From JBJXGV01 sp046160485 (lineage in GTDB: Bacteria > Orphanbacterota > Orphanbacteria > JBJXGV01): a stretch of 64,000 bases of DNA. Position numbers and translations under genes: made by a program. Below the pieces are notes generated by a model. The model made no database searches and was not told where the DNA came from. It worked only from the letters and a program-made list of their open reading frames with translations. This document shows, piece by piece, positions 43,122-51,600 of this stretch (positions are counted from its first letter, which is position 1; each line of letters opens with the position of its first letter). The stretch is from the NCBI GenBank assembly GCA_046160485.1, contig JBJXGV010000065.1, forward strand, positions 72,552 to 136,551, in the 5' to 3' direction.

Positions 43122-43416
43122 GCGGCGCGCCCGCGGGCGGCGCGTCTTCGAGCGTTCGCACGACGACATCGCCCTTCATCTTCGCGCGGCACGCTAGGCG
43201 CAGCCCGCGCCGTGCGATCGCGCCGACTTCATCCTCGAGGACCGGCGTGAGATTCTGCATCCCGCTCTCGATCTGGACGAGGCACTCGGAGCAACGCCCC
43301 TCGCCGATGCACGAGGTCCGCACGTAAACGCCGAGCGCGCGCGCCGCGGTGAGCAGATCCGTCTTGAATGGGAACGTGCCGCGCGCGCCGGACGGAAGGA
43401 AGAGGACCTCGGGCAT
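43093..43416 (-). CDS. [2Fe-2S] ferredoxin, adrenodoxin-like spacing
   Basis: A 107-residue electron carrier. Cluster ligands are Cys36, Cys42, Cys45 and Cys76 (C-x5-C-x2-C, then about 30 residues, then C), in SCIGEGRCSECLVQI and LRLACRAKM. The N-terminal strand VLFLPSGARGTFPF and the C-terminal VVVRT complete the fold, with a Pro/Ala-rich extension after it. ATG 43416 is used, while the frame upstream to 43752 belongs to the next gene. No partner oxygenase or reductase is adjacent. The 3' end overlaps the rlmI-like stop region, which lies on the other strand. Confidence 0.88.
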   Translation of the reverse strand: MPEVLFLPSGARGTFPFKTDLLTAARALGVYVRTSCIGEGRCSECLVQIESGMQNLTPVLEDEVGAIARRGLRLACRAKMKGDVVVRTLEDAPPAGAPPTESPARST

Positions 43417-43426
43417 GTGCGCGAGC

Positions 43427-44578
43427 CTAGCGAATGGAATCGCGCGGCGCAACGCGGGGGGCCGCGCCGGCGCGCGCCTCCTGGCCGCCTCCCCCGCGCG
43501 ACGCGACAGCGCCGGGCGCACATTCAGCGTAGACAGCCATCGTCTTCTCGAGCATCGCGGACTCGGAGAAGACCTCTTCGACGCGCTTGCGGCCGTTCGC
43601 GACGAGGCGCGCGCGGAGGTTCGCGTCGCCGCGCACGCGCGCGGCCGCGCTTGCGAACTCCGCGGGGTCGCGCGTTCGCAGGAGGAGCCCCGTCTCGCCG
43701 TCGGTGACGACCTCGGGAATGCCTCCGACGGCGGGCGCGACGATGGGGACACCCGCCGCCATCGCCTCGAGCAGAACGAGCGGCAGCCCCTCGGCCCGCG
43801 ACGTCATGACGAGCACGCCGATCTGCGCGAGCGCGGCGAGCGACTCGGCATGACTCGTTGCGCCGAGCAGCGTGACGCGCCCGCCGAACGCGTTTGACGC
43901 GGCGCGGCTCGCAACATCCCGCTCGAGAGATCCGCCGCCGACAATAACGCCTGACATCGCGGGCAGCCGCTCCAGCACGTCGACGAAGAGATTCGGGTCC
44001 TTCACGTCTTCGAGCCGCCCGACGAAACCGATGTCCCAACGGTGAGGACCACGCGCCGCCGGAACGCTCTCGGCGCGGATGCCATTGTGAATGACGCGCG
44101 CGCGTCCGCCGCCGAGCGGCATTCGCCATCGCCGTGCGCGTGCACGATCGTGCTCGGAGACGAAGATCACGGCGCGCGTGCGTTTCATCGTCCACCACTG
44201 CGCCGCGGCGCCGAGCCACTGCGACCAACCGCTGCGGTGCGCGAAGTGGAGCCCATGAACGGTGTAGATGATGGGGACTCGGCATCCGGCCGCGGCGACG
44301 ACCCACGCGGCGCGTCCGCCGTGAGCGTGCACGCAATCCGGTGCGAAGCGCTCGATCTCGTCGCGCACCGCGCGCAACGCGGCGGGCCGCATCGCTCCGC
44401 GCCAAAAGTTCGCGCTCCGCGTCTTAACGCCCGCCTCCGCGCCGAGCGAGGCAGCGACCGACTTCGCTTCGGTAAGGAATCCGAAGTCCACGCGGTCCGC
44501 CAAACCGCGGAAGAGTTGGAGCACGTGCGTCGTGCCGCCCCCCGCGGCGCCGTCCGCGAGGACACACATCACTCTCAC
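43427..44578 (-). CDS. Family 4 glycosyltransferase
   Basis: A 383-residue GT-B enzyme. The N-terminal half begins VMCVLADGAAGGGTTHVLQLF (typical GT4 glycine loop) and includes DCVHAHGGRAAW and IIYTVHGLHFA. The linker has NGIRAE. The C-terminal half holds WDIGFVGRLEDVKDPNLFV, then SRAEGLPLVLLEAMAAGVPIVAPAVGGIPEVV, the E-x7-E nucleotide-sugar motif. A GTG at 44578 starts the frame 41 bases after the epimerase stop. Translated as part of a minus-strand cluster GT2, epimerase, GT4, it likely adds a sugar to a surface glycan. Donor and acceptor are unknown. The extreme C-terminus is Gly/Arg-rich and probably unstructured. Confidence 0.9.
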   Translation of the reverse strand: MRVMCVLADGAAGGGTTHVLQLFRGLADRVDFGFLTEAKSVAASLGAEAGVKTRSANFWRGAMRPAALRAVRDEIERFAPDCVHAHGGRAAWVVAAAGCRVPIIYTVHGLHFAHRSGWSQWLGAAAQWWTMKRTRAVIFVSEHDRARARRWRMPLGGGRARVIHNGIRAESVPAARGPHRWDIGFVGRLEDVKDPNLFVDVLERLPAMSGVIVGGGSLERDVASRAASNAFGGRVTLLGATSHAESLAALAQIGVLVMTSRAEGLPLVLLEAMAAGVPIVAPAVGGIPEVVTDGETGLLLRTRDPAEFASAAARVRGDANLRARLVANGRKRVEEVFSESAMLEKTMAVYAECAPGAVASRGGGGQEARAGAAPRVAPRDSIR

Positions 44579-44619
44579 GAGACTCTCACGAAGATCTCAA
44601 CACGCGCGCGCTCGGGACT

Positions 44620-45564
44620 TCACGGCGATCCGGCTGCGCCCACGAATGCGCGAAGCCCGTCTTCCAGGCTCCACCGCGGCGCCCAGCCGAGCAGTTCACG
44701 AGCGCGCGTGATCTCCGCGCACGACCGCACGATGTCTCCCTCGCGGCGCGGCTCGAATCGCAGATCGGGCGGCCACGCGGGGAAGAGCGCGGCGAGTTCA
44801 TCGATCAATTCAAGAAGGGAGATCTCCTGCCGCCGCCCGACGTTGAGCGCTGCGAAGCGCTGTGCCGGCGTCGAAGGGGCGAGCGCGCGCACAAACGCGG
44901 CGGCGGCGTCTCGCACGTAGATGAAGTCGCGCGTCTGCTTGCCATCGCCGAACACGGTGATCGGTTTCCCGTCGCGCATGCGATCGGCGAAGAGCGAGAT
45001 CACGCCGGCGTACGGGGACGACGGCGATTGCCGCGGCCCGAACACGTTGAAGAGCCGCAGCGCGATCGCGGAGAAGCCATTGTGCGCCGAGAACATTTCG
45101 AGGTAGCGCTCGCCCGTCAGCTTCTGAAGACCGTACGGCGTCGCGGGCCTCGCGATGCAGGTCTCGCGCACGGGGATCTCGGATTGATCGCCGTACACCG
45201 CGGCGGAGCTTGCGAACACGAGGCGCGGAATCGAGACCTCACGCGCAAGCGCGATCGTCGCGAGGGTCGCCGAGAGATTGCTGTGATGCGCGGCGAGCGG
45301 CTGTTCCCACGACGCGACGACCGACGGAATCGCCGCCAAGAGCGCAACGCCGTCGTACGCGCCATGCCCCAGCGCGCGCACATCGGCGGCGTTCACAGCG
45401 AGGATGTCGCGCTCGAGAATCGCGAGGTCCGAGTGGGCCGGAAGATTCGCCCGGCTCCCCGTCGCGAAGTTGTCGATCACGCCGACGTGCGCGCCCTCTT
45501 CGAGCAACGCTTCGACGAGGTGCGATCCGATGAACCCCGCGCCTCCGACGACGAGGATCTTCAC
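44620..45564 (-). CDS. NAD-dependent epimerase/dehydratase (UDP-sugar epimerase type)
   Basis: A 314-residue extended SDR that most resembles UDP-glucose/UDP-N-acetylglucosamine 4-epimerases. Motifs are ILVVGGAGFIGSHLVEALLEEG (NAD glycine loop, GxxGxxG), DNFATGSRANL, ILERDIL, SSAAVYG (Ser before the catalytic pair), YGLQK (Tyr-x-x-x-Lys) and ALRLFNVFGPRQSPSS with the N-V-F-G-P-R substrate segment, then ITVFGDGKQTRDFIYV. It supplies a nucleotide sugar for the neighbouring glycosyltransferases. ATG 45564 fits the family start. 51 bases separate it from the GT2 gene upstream. Confidence 0.92.
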   Translation of the reverse strand: MKILVVGGAGFIGSHLVEALLEEGAHVGVIDNFATGSRANLPAHSDLAILERDILAVNAADVRALGHGAYDGVALLAAIPSVVASWEQPLAAHHSNLSATLATIALAREVSIPRLVFASSAAVYGDQSEIPVRETCIARPATPYGLQKLTGERYLEMFSAHNGFSAIALRLFNVFGPRQSPSSPYAGVISLFADRMRDGKPITVFGDGKQTRDFIYVRDAAAAFVRALAPSTPAQRFAALNVGRRQEISLLELIDELAALFPAWPPDLRFEPRREGDIVRSCAEITRARELLGWAPRWSLEDGLRAFVGAAGSP

Positions 45565-45615
45565 GGGGCTTCCCGCAATCGGGCCGCCGACGCCGGCTCG
45601 CGCACCGCGGCGGCG

Positions 45616-46551
45616 CTATTCACACCTCTCCAAGAACGCGGGCGAACCACCGAGCCAGCGCGCGAAAAGCGGGTTGTCCCAGAGGACGGAAAGATCGCGC
45701 AGCGGCGCGCGGAAAGCCGACGCGATCCCGCGCGCGAGATCGCCGTCACGCGCGAGGGCGACGCCGAGTTTCGCGTGTGTCGAGGCGATCGCGCGCCGGT
45801 TGCGGCGGCGCGACTCGCGGCCAAGTTTGAGGTGCGCGGCGGCGTATTCGAGAAGCGATAGCTCTTCGCGAGCGATGAGCGCACGGTAACGCCCTGCGCG
45901 CGTCATGCTGCCCGGGACGATCCGCATCTTGCAGAGAAACGAGTCGAGCATCGCGATCCTGTGGCGTCGCGCGAGCGCCAGGAGAAGCCCGCGGTCTTGC
46001 GCGTAGACGAGATACTCCGGGTAGCCGCCGACTTCCTCGGCGCACGCCCTGCGAAACATCGCCGACGAGTGCACGAGCGGGTTCGTCCATCCGAGCGAAT
46101 CATGCAGGGCTTCCGGGTCGACGGGTGGTTTGTAGCGGGCAATGACGCGTCCGCGAACATCGATGTGTTCGGACCACGAACCTACGAGAGCGAAATCGGA
46201 GTGTCTATCCAAAAACTCGCGCTGGGCAGCGAGGCGCTCCGGGTGCGCGATGTCGTCAGCGTCGAGCACGGCGATGTATTCGCCGCGCGCCTTCGCGCAC
46301 GCGTGCCGGAGTGCCGGCGTGCGGCCCGTGTTTCGCGCGAGCGTCACGACGCGCACGCGCGGATCCGCGTAGTGCGCCAAGATCGCCGCGGAGGCGTCCG
46401 TCGATCCGTCGTCGACCGCGACGAGTTCCCACGACGGCTCGCTCTGCGCGAGCACGCTCTCGACGCTCGCCGCGACGTAGGCATCCGCGTTGTGAACGGT
46501 CATCACGACGGAGATGCGCGGCGCGGAGTGCGGATTGGCGGAAGCTGTCAT
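45616..46551 (-). CDS. Family 2 glycosyltransferase
   Basis: A 311-residue GT-A enzyme of the cell-envelope type. It starts RISVVMTVHNADAYVAASVESVLAQSEPSWELVAVDDGSTD, whose D-D-G-S-T-D is the family signature, then has EYIAVLDADDIAHPERL with the metal D-x-D, and GYPEYLVYAQDRGLLLALARRH, where the E-D-R region positions the base. ATG 46551 is favoured, since the frame extends 19 codons up without similarity. It heads the small glycan cluster (GT2, epimerase, GT4) and is divergent from the M16-like gene, with a 119-bp gap that holds that gene's promoter. Confidence 0.9.
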   Translation of the reverse strand: MTASANPHSAPRISVVMTVHNADAYVAASVESVLAQSEPSWELVAVDDGSTDASAAILAHYADPRVRVVTLARNTGRTPALRHACAKARGEYIAVLDADDIAHPERLAAQREFLDRHSDFALVGSWSEHIDVRGRVIARYKPPVDPEALHDSLGWTNPLVHSSAMFRRACAEEVGGYPEYLVYAQDRGLLLALARRHRIAMLDSFLCKMRIVPGSMTRAGRYRALIAREELSLLEYAAAHLKLGRESRRRNRRAIASTHAKLGVALARDGDLARGIASAFRAPLRDLSVLWDNPLFARWLGGSPAFLERCE

Positions 46552-46616
46552 CGTCGTCTCGGGTTCGCGTCGATCGCATCGGATCGCCGCCCGAGTGTAA
46601 GCGAACACGACGCGGC

Positions 46617-46645
46617 TTTACACATCACCGGGCGTCACCTAAACT
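46617..46645 (+). promoter_or_regulatory. Promoter for the M16-like gene
   Basis: TTTACA (46617-46622), a 17-base spacer and TAAACT (46640-46645) give a five-of-six and four-of-six match to the sigma-70 consensus. A GTG at 46656 lies 10 bases after the -10 box, and the chosen ATG 46671 lies 25 bases after it, so the leader is very short or absent. Confidence 0.5.
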
Positions 46646-46670
46646 TCTCGGCCTTGTGAAAAGTGCTGCG

Positions 46671-48590
46671 ATGACACACCACGACGCTTCGTGCGCGGAG
46701 CCCGACACGCGCGAAGTTCGGTCCCGCACGGCGCGGAACGCGAAGAGCGGCTGCACCGCGCGGGCCGACGCGGCCGCGCGCGTTACGGGATTCGCCGCGC
46801 TCGTCTTGCTCGCGCTGATTGCGCCGCCACCCGCACACGCCGACGACGACGAGCGGGTTCGAAAACTCCAGCCGTTCGAACGCCGCGAGGAGACACTCCC
46901 GAACGGCGCGCGGCTCGTCATCGTTCAAGGCGCGCCGGGAAGCCGCGGAGCGATCGTCGCCGCGTTCGACGCGGGCGAGTCGTACGTCAACGCGCGCCAG
47001 AAGGGAATCGCGACGCTCGCGGCGCGGCTTCTCGGGGCGGGTTCGAGCGCGCGCAGCGGCGCCGCGCTCGAGAGCGCCCTCGCGCAGCTTTCCGCCGTGA
47101 TCGATACGCGCGCCACGCCCGACATCATCGAAGTCGCGATGATGGCGCCACCCGACAGCCTCGCCGCCGCAGCGGATCTGCTCGCGGAAATTCTCGGAGA
47201 TCCTGCGTACCCGGAGTCGCTTTTCGTACTCGCGAAAGAAGAGATGCTGCGAGACGCGCGCGCGCGGCGAACGCTCGGCGAACGCGTGCGCGATCGTCTC
47301 GCGCGGGTTCTCTACGACCGTCATCCGTATTCCGAGGCGCCGACGCCAGCGTCCGTCGAGTCGATCACGCACGCCGACCTGCGCGCGTTCCACGGGCGCT
47401 TGATCGGCGGCGAAACCGCGACGATCGTCATCGCCGGCGACATCGCCGACGACGAAGCGCTCGTACAGAGCGCACGCCGCGCGTTTTTGCGGCTCGGCCC
47501 TGCCTCGATCATCGCGTCGCATCGCCCCGCTCCGCCGCCGCAAACACGCCGCCGCGTCTTCCTGATTCACGAACCGGGCGCGCGCAACGCCGCGTTCGCG
47601 ACGGGCAACCTCGGCATTCGCATCAGCGATCCCGACCTCTTAAGCGCGCTCGTCGTCGAGAGGATCCTCGGAACGCCCGGCAGCGGGCGCATTCCGGCGG
47701 CGATCCGCCGCGGCGGCATCGAAGTCGGGGACGAAAGCGTCGCGTTCGAATGGCGGCGCGATCCCGGAGTCTTCATCGTGTCCGCCAGCTTCGACGCGGC
47801 GTGGGCGGATTCCGGCGCGGCGATCATCCTGCACGAACTCGACGTGATTCGGCACGACCCGATCGCACCGGAGGAGGCCGAGAACGCGATCGTCGCCCAC
47901 ATCGATTCGCACGGCGAGTATGTCCTCGGCGCACTCGGGCTCGCCCGCGAAACAATGACTCTGGTTCAGAACAATCTTCCCGCGCGATGGACGGCGCAGT
48001 TCGGCGACAAGCTCCAGCAGGTTTCGACGCTCGACGTGTCGCGCGCCGCGCGCCGGATGATCCGTCCCTACTCGGCGCCGCTCGTCTTCGCGGGGGACGG
48101 CGCGCAGCTCGCGCCGGCGATCGCGCGCTTCGGCACCGTCATCTGGCTCGACGAAAACGGGCTACCGCTCCCGCCTGACCGGCGACCAAGCCTCACGACC
48201 GAGGTGCCGCCCGCCGCCGAACCGGTCGCCTCGGAGAAGCCAAACGACGCGGTCGCGCCCGCGGATTCATCCGAATCCGTCGCGGACACAACCGCGTCGA
48301 CCACGATCAACGTGGAGCTCTTGGGTGAGACCTACGACGAGCCCGTCAGTTCGCAGGCGGAGGGCGCTCCTCCGACGGAGCATCACGAGGCTGTGCCTCC
48401 TGAGGACTCTGCAGCCACTCACGCGTCGGAAGCGCCGCCTGATTCGGCTTCGGCCGAACCACCGCAAGCGTTTCCCGATTCCCTCCGTGAGTCCGATGAG
48501 CTCGCATCCCCTCCCGATTCCTCCGCACACTCATGGGCTGATTCCCTCCACGGTGAGGAGCCAAAGGACGAGAGCGATCGCACGCCTTAA
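46671..48590 (+). CDS. M16-peptidase-fold secreted protein without zinc ligands
   Basis: A 639-residue protein with a signal peptide (GFAALVLLALIAPPPAHA, about 40-57). The M16 domain starts with ETLPNGARLVIVQG and then GIATLAARLLGAGSS (112-126). The zinc-binding H-x-x-E-H of active members should sit at 115-119, but the residues are Thr115, Ala118 and Arg119, so the site is lost. The second M16 half (RVFLIHEPGARNAAFATG onward) is present. The last 120 residues are Pro/Ser/Glu/Asp-rich with repeated Asp-Ser dipeptides. Members like this often act as partners of an active M16 subunit, but no such gene is adjacent. GTG 46656 is an alternative start nearer the promoter. Confidence 0.85.
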   Translation: MTHHDASCAEPDTREVRSRTARNAKSGCTARADAAARVTGFAALVLLALIAPPPAHADDDERVRKLQPFERREETLPNGARLVIVQGAPGSRGAIVAAFDAGESYVNARQKGIATLAARLLGAGSSARSGAALESALAQLSAVIDTRATPDIIEVAMMAPPDSLAAAADLLAEILGDPAYPESLFVLAKEEMLRDARARRTLGERVRDRLARVLYDRHPYSEAPTPASVESITHADLRAFHGRLIGGETATIVIAGDIADDEALVQSARRAFLRLGPASIIASHRPAPPPQTRRRVFLIHEPGARNAAFATGNLGIRISDPDLLSALVVERILGTPGSGRIPAAIRRGGIEVGDESVAFEWRRDPGVFIVSASFDAAWADSGAAIILHELDVIRHDPIAPEEAENAIVAHIDSHGEYVLGALGLARETMTLVQNNLPARWTAQFGDKLQQVSTLDVSRAARRMIRPYSAPLVFAGDGAQLAPAIARFGTVIWLDENGLPLPPDRRPSLTTEVPPAAEPVASEKPNDAVAPADSSESVADTTASTTINVELLGETYDEPVSSQAEGAPPTEHHEAVPPEDSAATHASEAPPDSASAEPPQAFPDSLRESDELASPPDSSAHSWADSLHGEEPKDESDRTP

Positions 48591-48605
48591 CGGTCGCCTC
48601 TGCCC

Positions 48606-51600
48606 TCATCGAATTCGTATCGCTTTCTGATTTTCGACGTACCCGTCCGCTTCGAGCCGAACGAAATAGATTCCTGCCCGCGGTCGCCCGCGATCGTCCT
48701 CTCCAGTCCAGATCACCTCGTGCGTTCCTCCCTCCATCATCGCGTCCGCGACGACGCCGATGAGCCGGCCAGCGCTGTCGTAGAGCGAAACCCTCACCGC
48801 GCCGCGTACGCCGGACGGAACAGCGAAGCGTATGCGCACGTCACCGAGCGCCGGATTGGGTGACGGCGGGAACAACTTGTAGGCCGCGATCGCGCCGTCG
48901 GAGTTCGGCGGATCGTCGGGCGGATCGTTTTCGTCGTCGTCCGTGCTGTCGGGCGGATCGATGCCGAGCGTCGAATCGATGGGCGCGCCGGTCGAGTCGT
49001 CGGGGGCGCCCGTGGAATCGTCGGGTGCACCGGTCGAATCGTTAGGCGCTCCCGTGGAATCGTCTGGCGCGCCGGTCGAATCGTCGGGTGCGCCGGTGGA
49101 ATCATCGGGCGCGCCGGTGGAATCGTCCGGGGCGCCGGTCGAATCATCAGGTGCGCCAGTGGAATCATCGGGTGCACCGGTGGAGTCGTCAGGTGCGCCG
49201 GTGGAATCGTCCGGCGCGCCAGTCGAGTCGTCGGGTGCGCCCGTGGAATCATCTGGTGCGCCGGTCGAGTCGTCCGGTGCGCCCGTGGAATCATCTGGTG
49301 CGCCGGTCGAGTCATCAGGTGCGCCCGTGGAATCATCCGGTGCTCCAGTCGAGTCATCGGGCGCGCCGGTGGAATCGTCGGGTGCGCCAGTCGAGTCATC
49401 GGGCGCGCCGGTGGAATCATCCGGTGCTCCAGTCGAATCGTCCGGTGCTCCAGTCGAATCGTCCGGCGCTCCGGTGGAATCATCCGGCGCGCTCGCAATC
49501 TCCCACGTCACGCCGCTCACCGCGGAGGTGCCGTAGAACGCGTTGACGATCGACGCCGCGACCTCGAGGCTCTCGGGATCGCTCCCGGCCGGAATCGCGA
49601 ACGCGATCTGCGCGACGTTCGTTTCGAACGACGGCGCTGCCTCCGTCGCGTCGACCCACAGCATGTTCATGACTTCGCCGGCATTCGCGCCGAGCGGATA
49701 CGCGACCAGGTCGCTCTCGCCGACCGCGGGGCCCGATGCGAGCAGCACGCCGTCGCCGCCGAGCGAGAACGCGATCGCCGCGAGCCCTCCCGCGCCTTCG
49801 AGCGTGAGTGTCGCGGTGACGATGTCGTAGCCGGGCGGTGCGATGCCGAGCGCATCGGCCGCTCGCGTGCCGGCGATGCGAAGCGTCGACGGCGCGAACA
49901 GGCCCTCCGCGCCGGGGGCCGCCTTCGCCGCCACGCCGCCCGCGTCCGCGCACGCCGCGCCGAATTCTGCGCCGATCACGTCGAGGTCCGCCCCGGCGAT
50001 CGAACCGTCCGCGTCGAGATCGGAGCACCCGACGATGCCGTCGTGATAGTCGGGCAAGAAGAGCGCGATGTCGTCGAGATCGACGACGCCGTCCGCGTCG
50101 ACGTCGGGACTTCGTAGCGTCGCCGCCCCAGCGATCTGGGTCGTGACGCCGGCGCCCGCGAGCGTGAAGGCGATCTCGCCGCAGCCGCCCAGCGCGGCCG
50201 ATTCGAACGCGAACGCGCCGGCTTCGCCGGTGATCGGCTGCGCGAGAAGCGTTTCCGGCGCGCACGCGCCGCCGCCGTCGAGAAGCAGAACGAACTCGCC
50301 CGCCGACGCGGTCGTGTCGGGCACGCCGCCGCGCGCGACGCGCGTCTCGACGCGCAGAGTGTCGAGTCGCGCCGCCGGTGACACGACGAGCAACCCGCTC
50401 GGCGGAACGATCGTGATCTGGCGGTCGGGCGAACCGGGGGGCGGCCCGATCACGATCACGGACGCCGCGTCGCTCGCATCGCCCGCGGTCGCGATCGCCG
50501 CGCCGCTGCCCGCGCTCCACCCGCGCACGCGCCCCGCGCCCACGAGCACGCACGCGCCCTCCGCGCTCCACGCGACGGAATCGCTCAGCACGTTTCCGCG
50601 CGCATCGAAAACCTGCGCCGTGAAGACCGCTTCCGCATCGATGTCGATCGTCGCGGAATCGGGAGAGATGACGACGCGATCCGGCGCGCCGGGAACGACG
50701 GTGATCGACGCGGAGTCGGCGAGCGCGCCGCTCGATGCAACCGCCCATCCGCTTCCGAGCGCTGACGGCGTGAAATTTCCCGACGCGTCGATGCTTCCGA
50801 TCGCGCCGCGCAGCGTCCATGTGATCGCGTCGTTGCGCGCGTTGCCGTCGGCGTCGACGACGAAGGCCGTGAAGCGGCCGCTCGAGTCGGCGGGAATGAT
50901 CGCCGCTTCGGGAGACACCGTGATGGCAGACGGTGCTCCCACGACAACCGTGACACCCGCCGAGTCGAGAAGCCCTCCGGCCGAGTAACGAATCGCGCCG
51001 CGTCCCGACGAACGCGCGGTGAAGAGACCTCCCGTCGTGATCGTTCCGATTCCGCCCGTCACGCTCCACGCGCCGCTGACGACAATCGGATTTCCGAGCG
51101 CGTCGAGCACCTGCACGCTGAACGCGATCGTCGAGTCCGCGGAGATCGTCGCCGAGTCGGGCGACACGATGATGCTCGCAACCGCGCCCGCGACGACGGT
51201 GACCTCGGCGCTGTCCGCGAAACCGCCGGCGCTTGCGATCACCGCGCCCGCGCCGAGCGCCGACGCGGTGAAGAGGCCGCCGCTCGTCACGCCGCCGATT
51301 CCGTCCGTAACGCTGTACGACGGCGAGATGGCGACCGCGTTGCCGTACGCGTCGCGGCCGCTCGCCGAGAATTGACGCGTCGCGCCGGCGCCCACCGTCG
51401 CGCTCGCGGGCGAAACAACGACGCTCGCAAGCGGACCGGGTGTAACCGCGATCATGAGGCTCTCGCTGTTACCAGCGATACCGTCGGCGTTGCCCGCGGG
51501 GACCGCGATTGCGCTCCCGCCGCCCCACGGAACGACCGCGACGGCGATCGCCGCGCCGGGGTTCGCCGCCTGCGGCGACGCCGTTCCGGTGAGCGCCACG

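Noticed and set aside
48970..49494. Short tandem repeats resembling a CRISPR array
   Set aside because: Units are 21 bp, directly abutting with no spacers, and are in frame within a protein. No cas gene is in the window.
48943..49536. Open frame encoding GAPVESS repeats on the plus strand
   Set aside because: It is the reverse complement of the DDSTGAP tract. A 21-bp unit without stops opens several frames. The minus-strand frame continues into real domains on both sides and this one does not.
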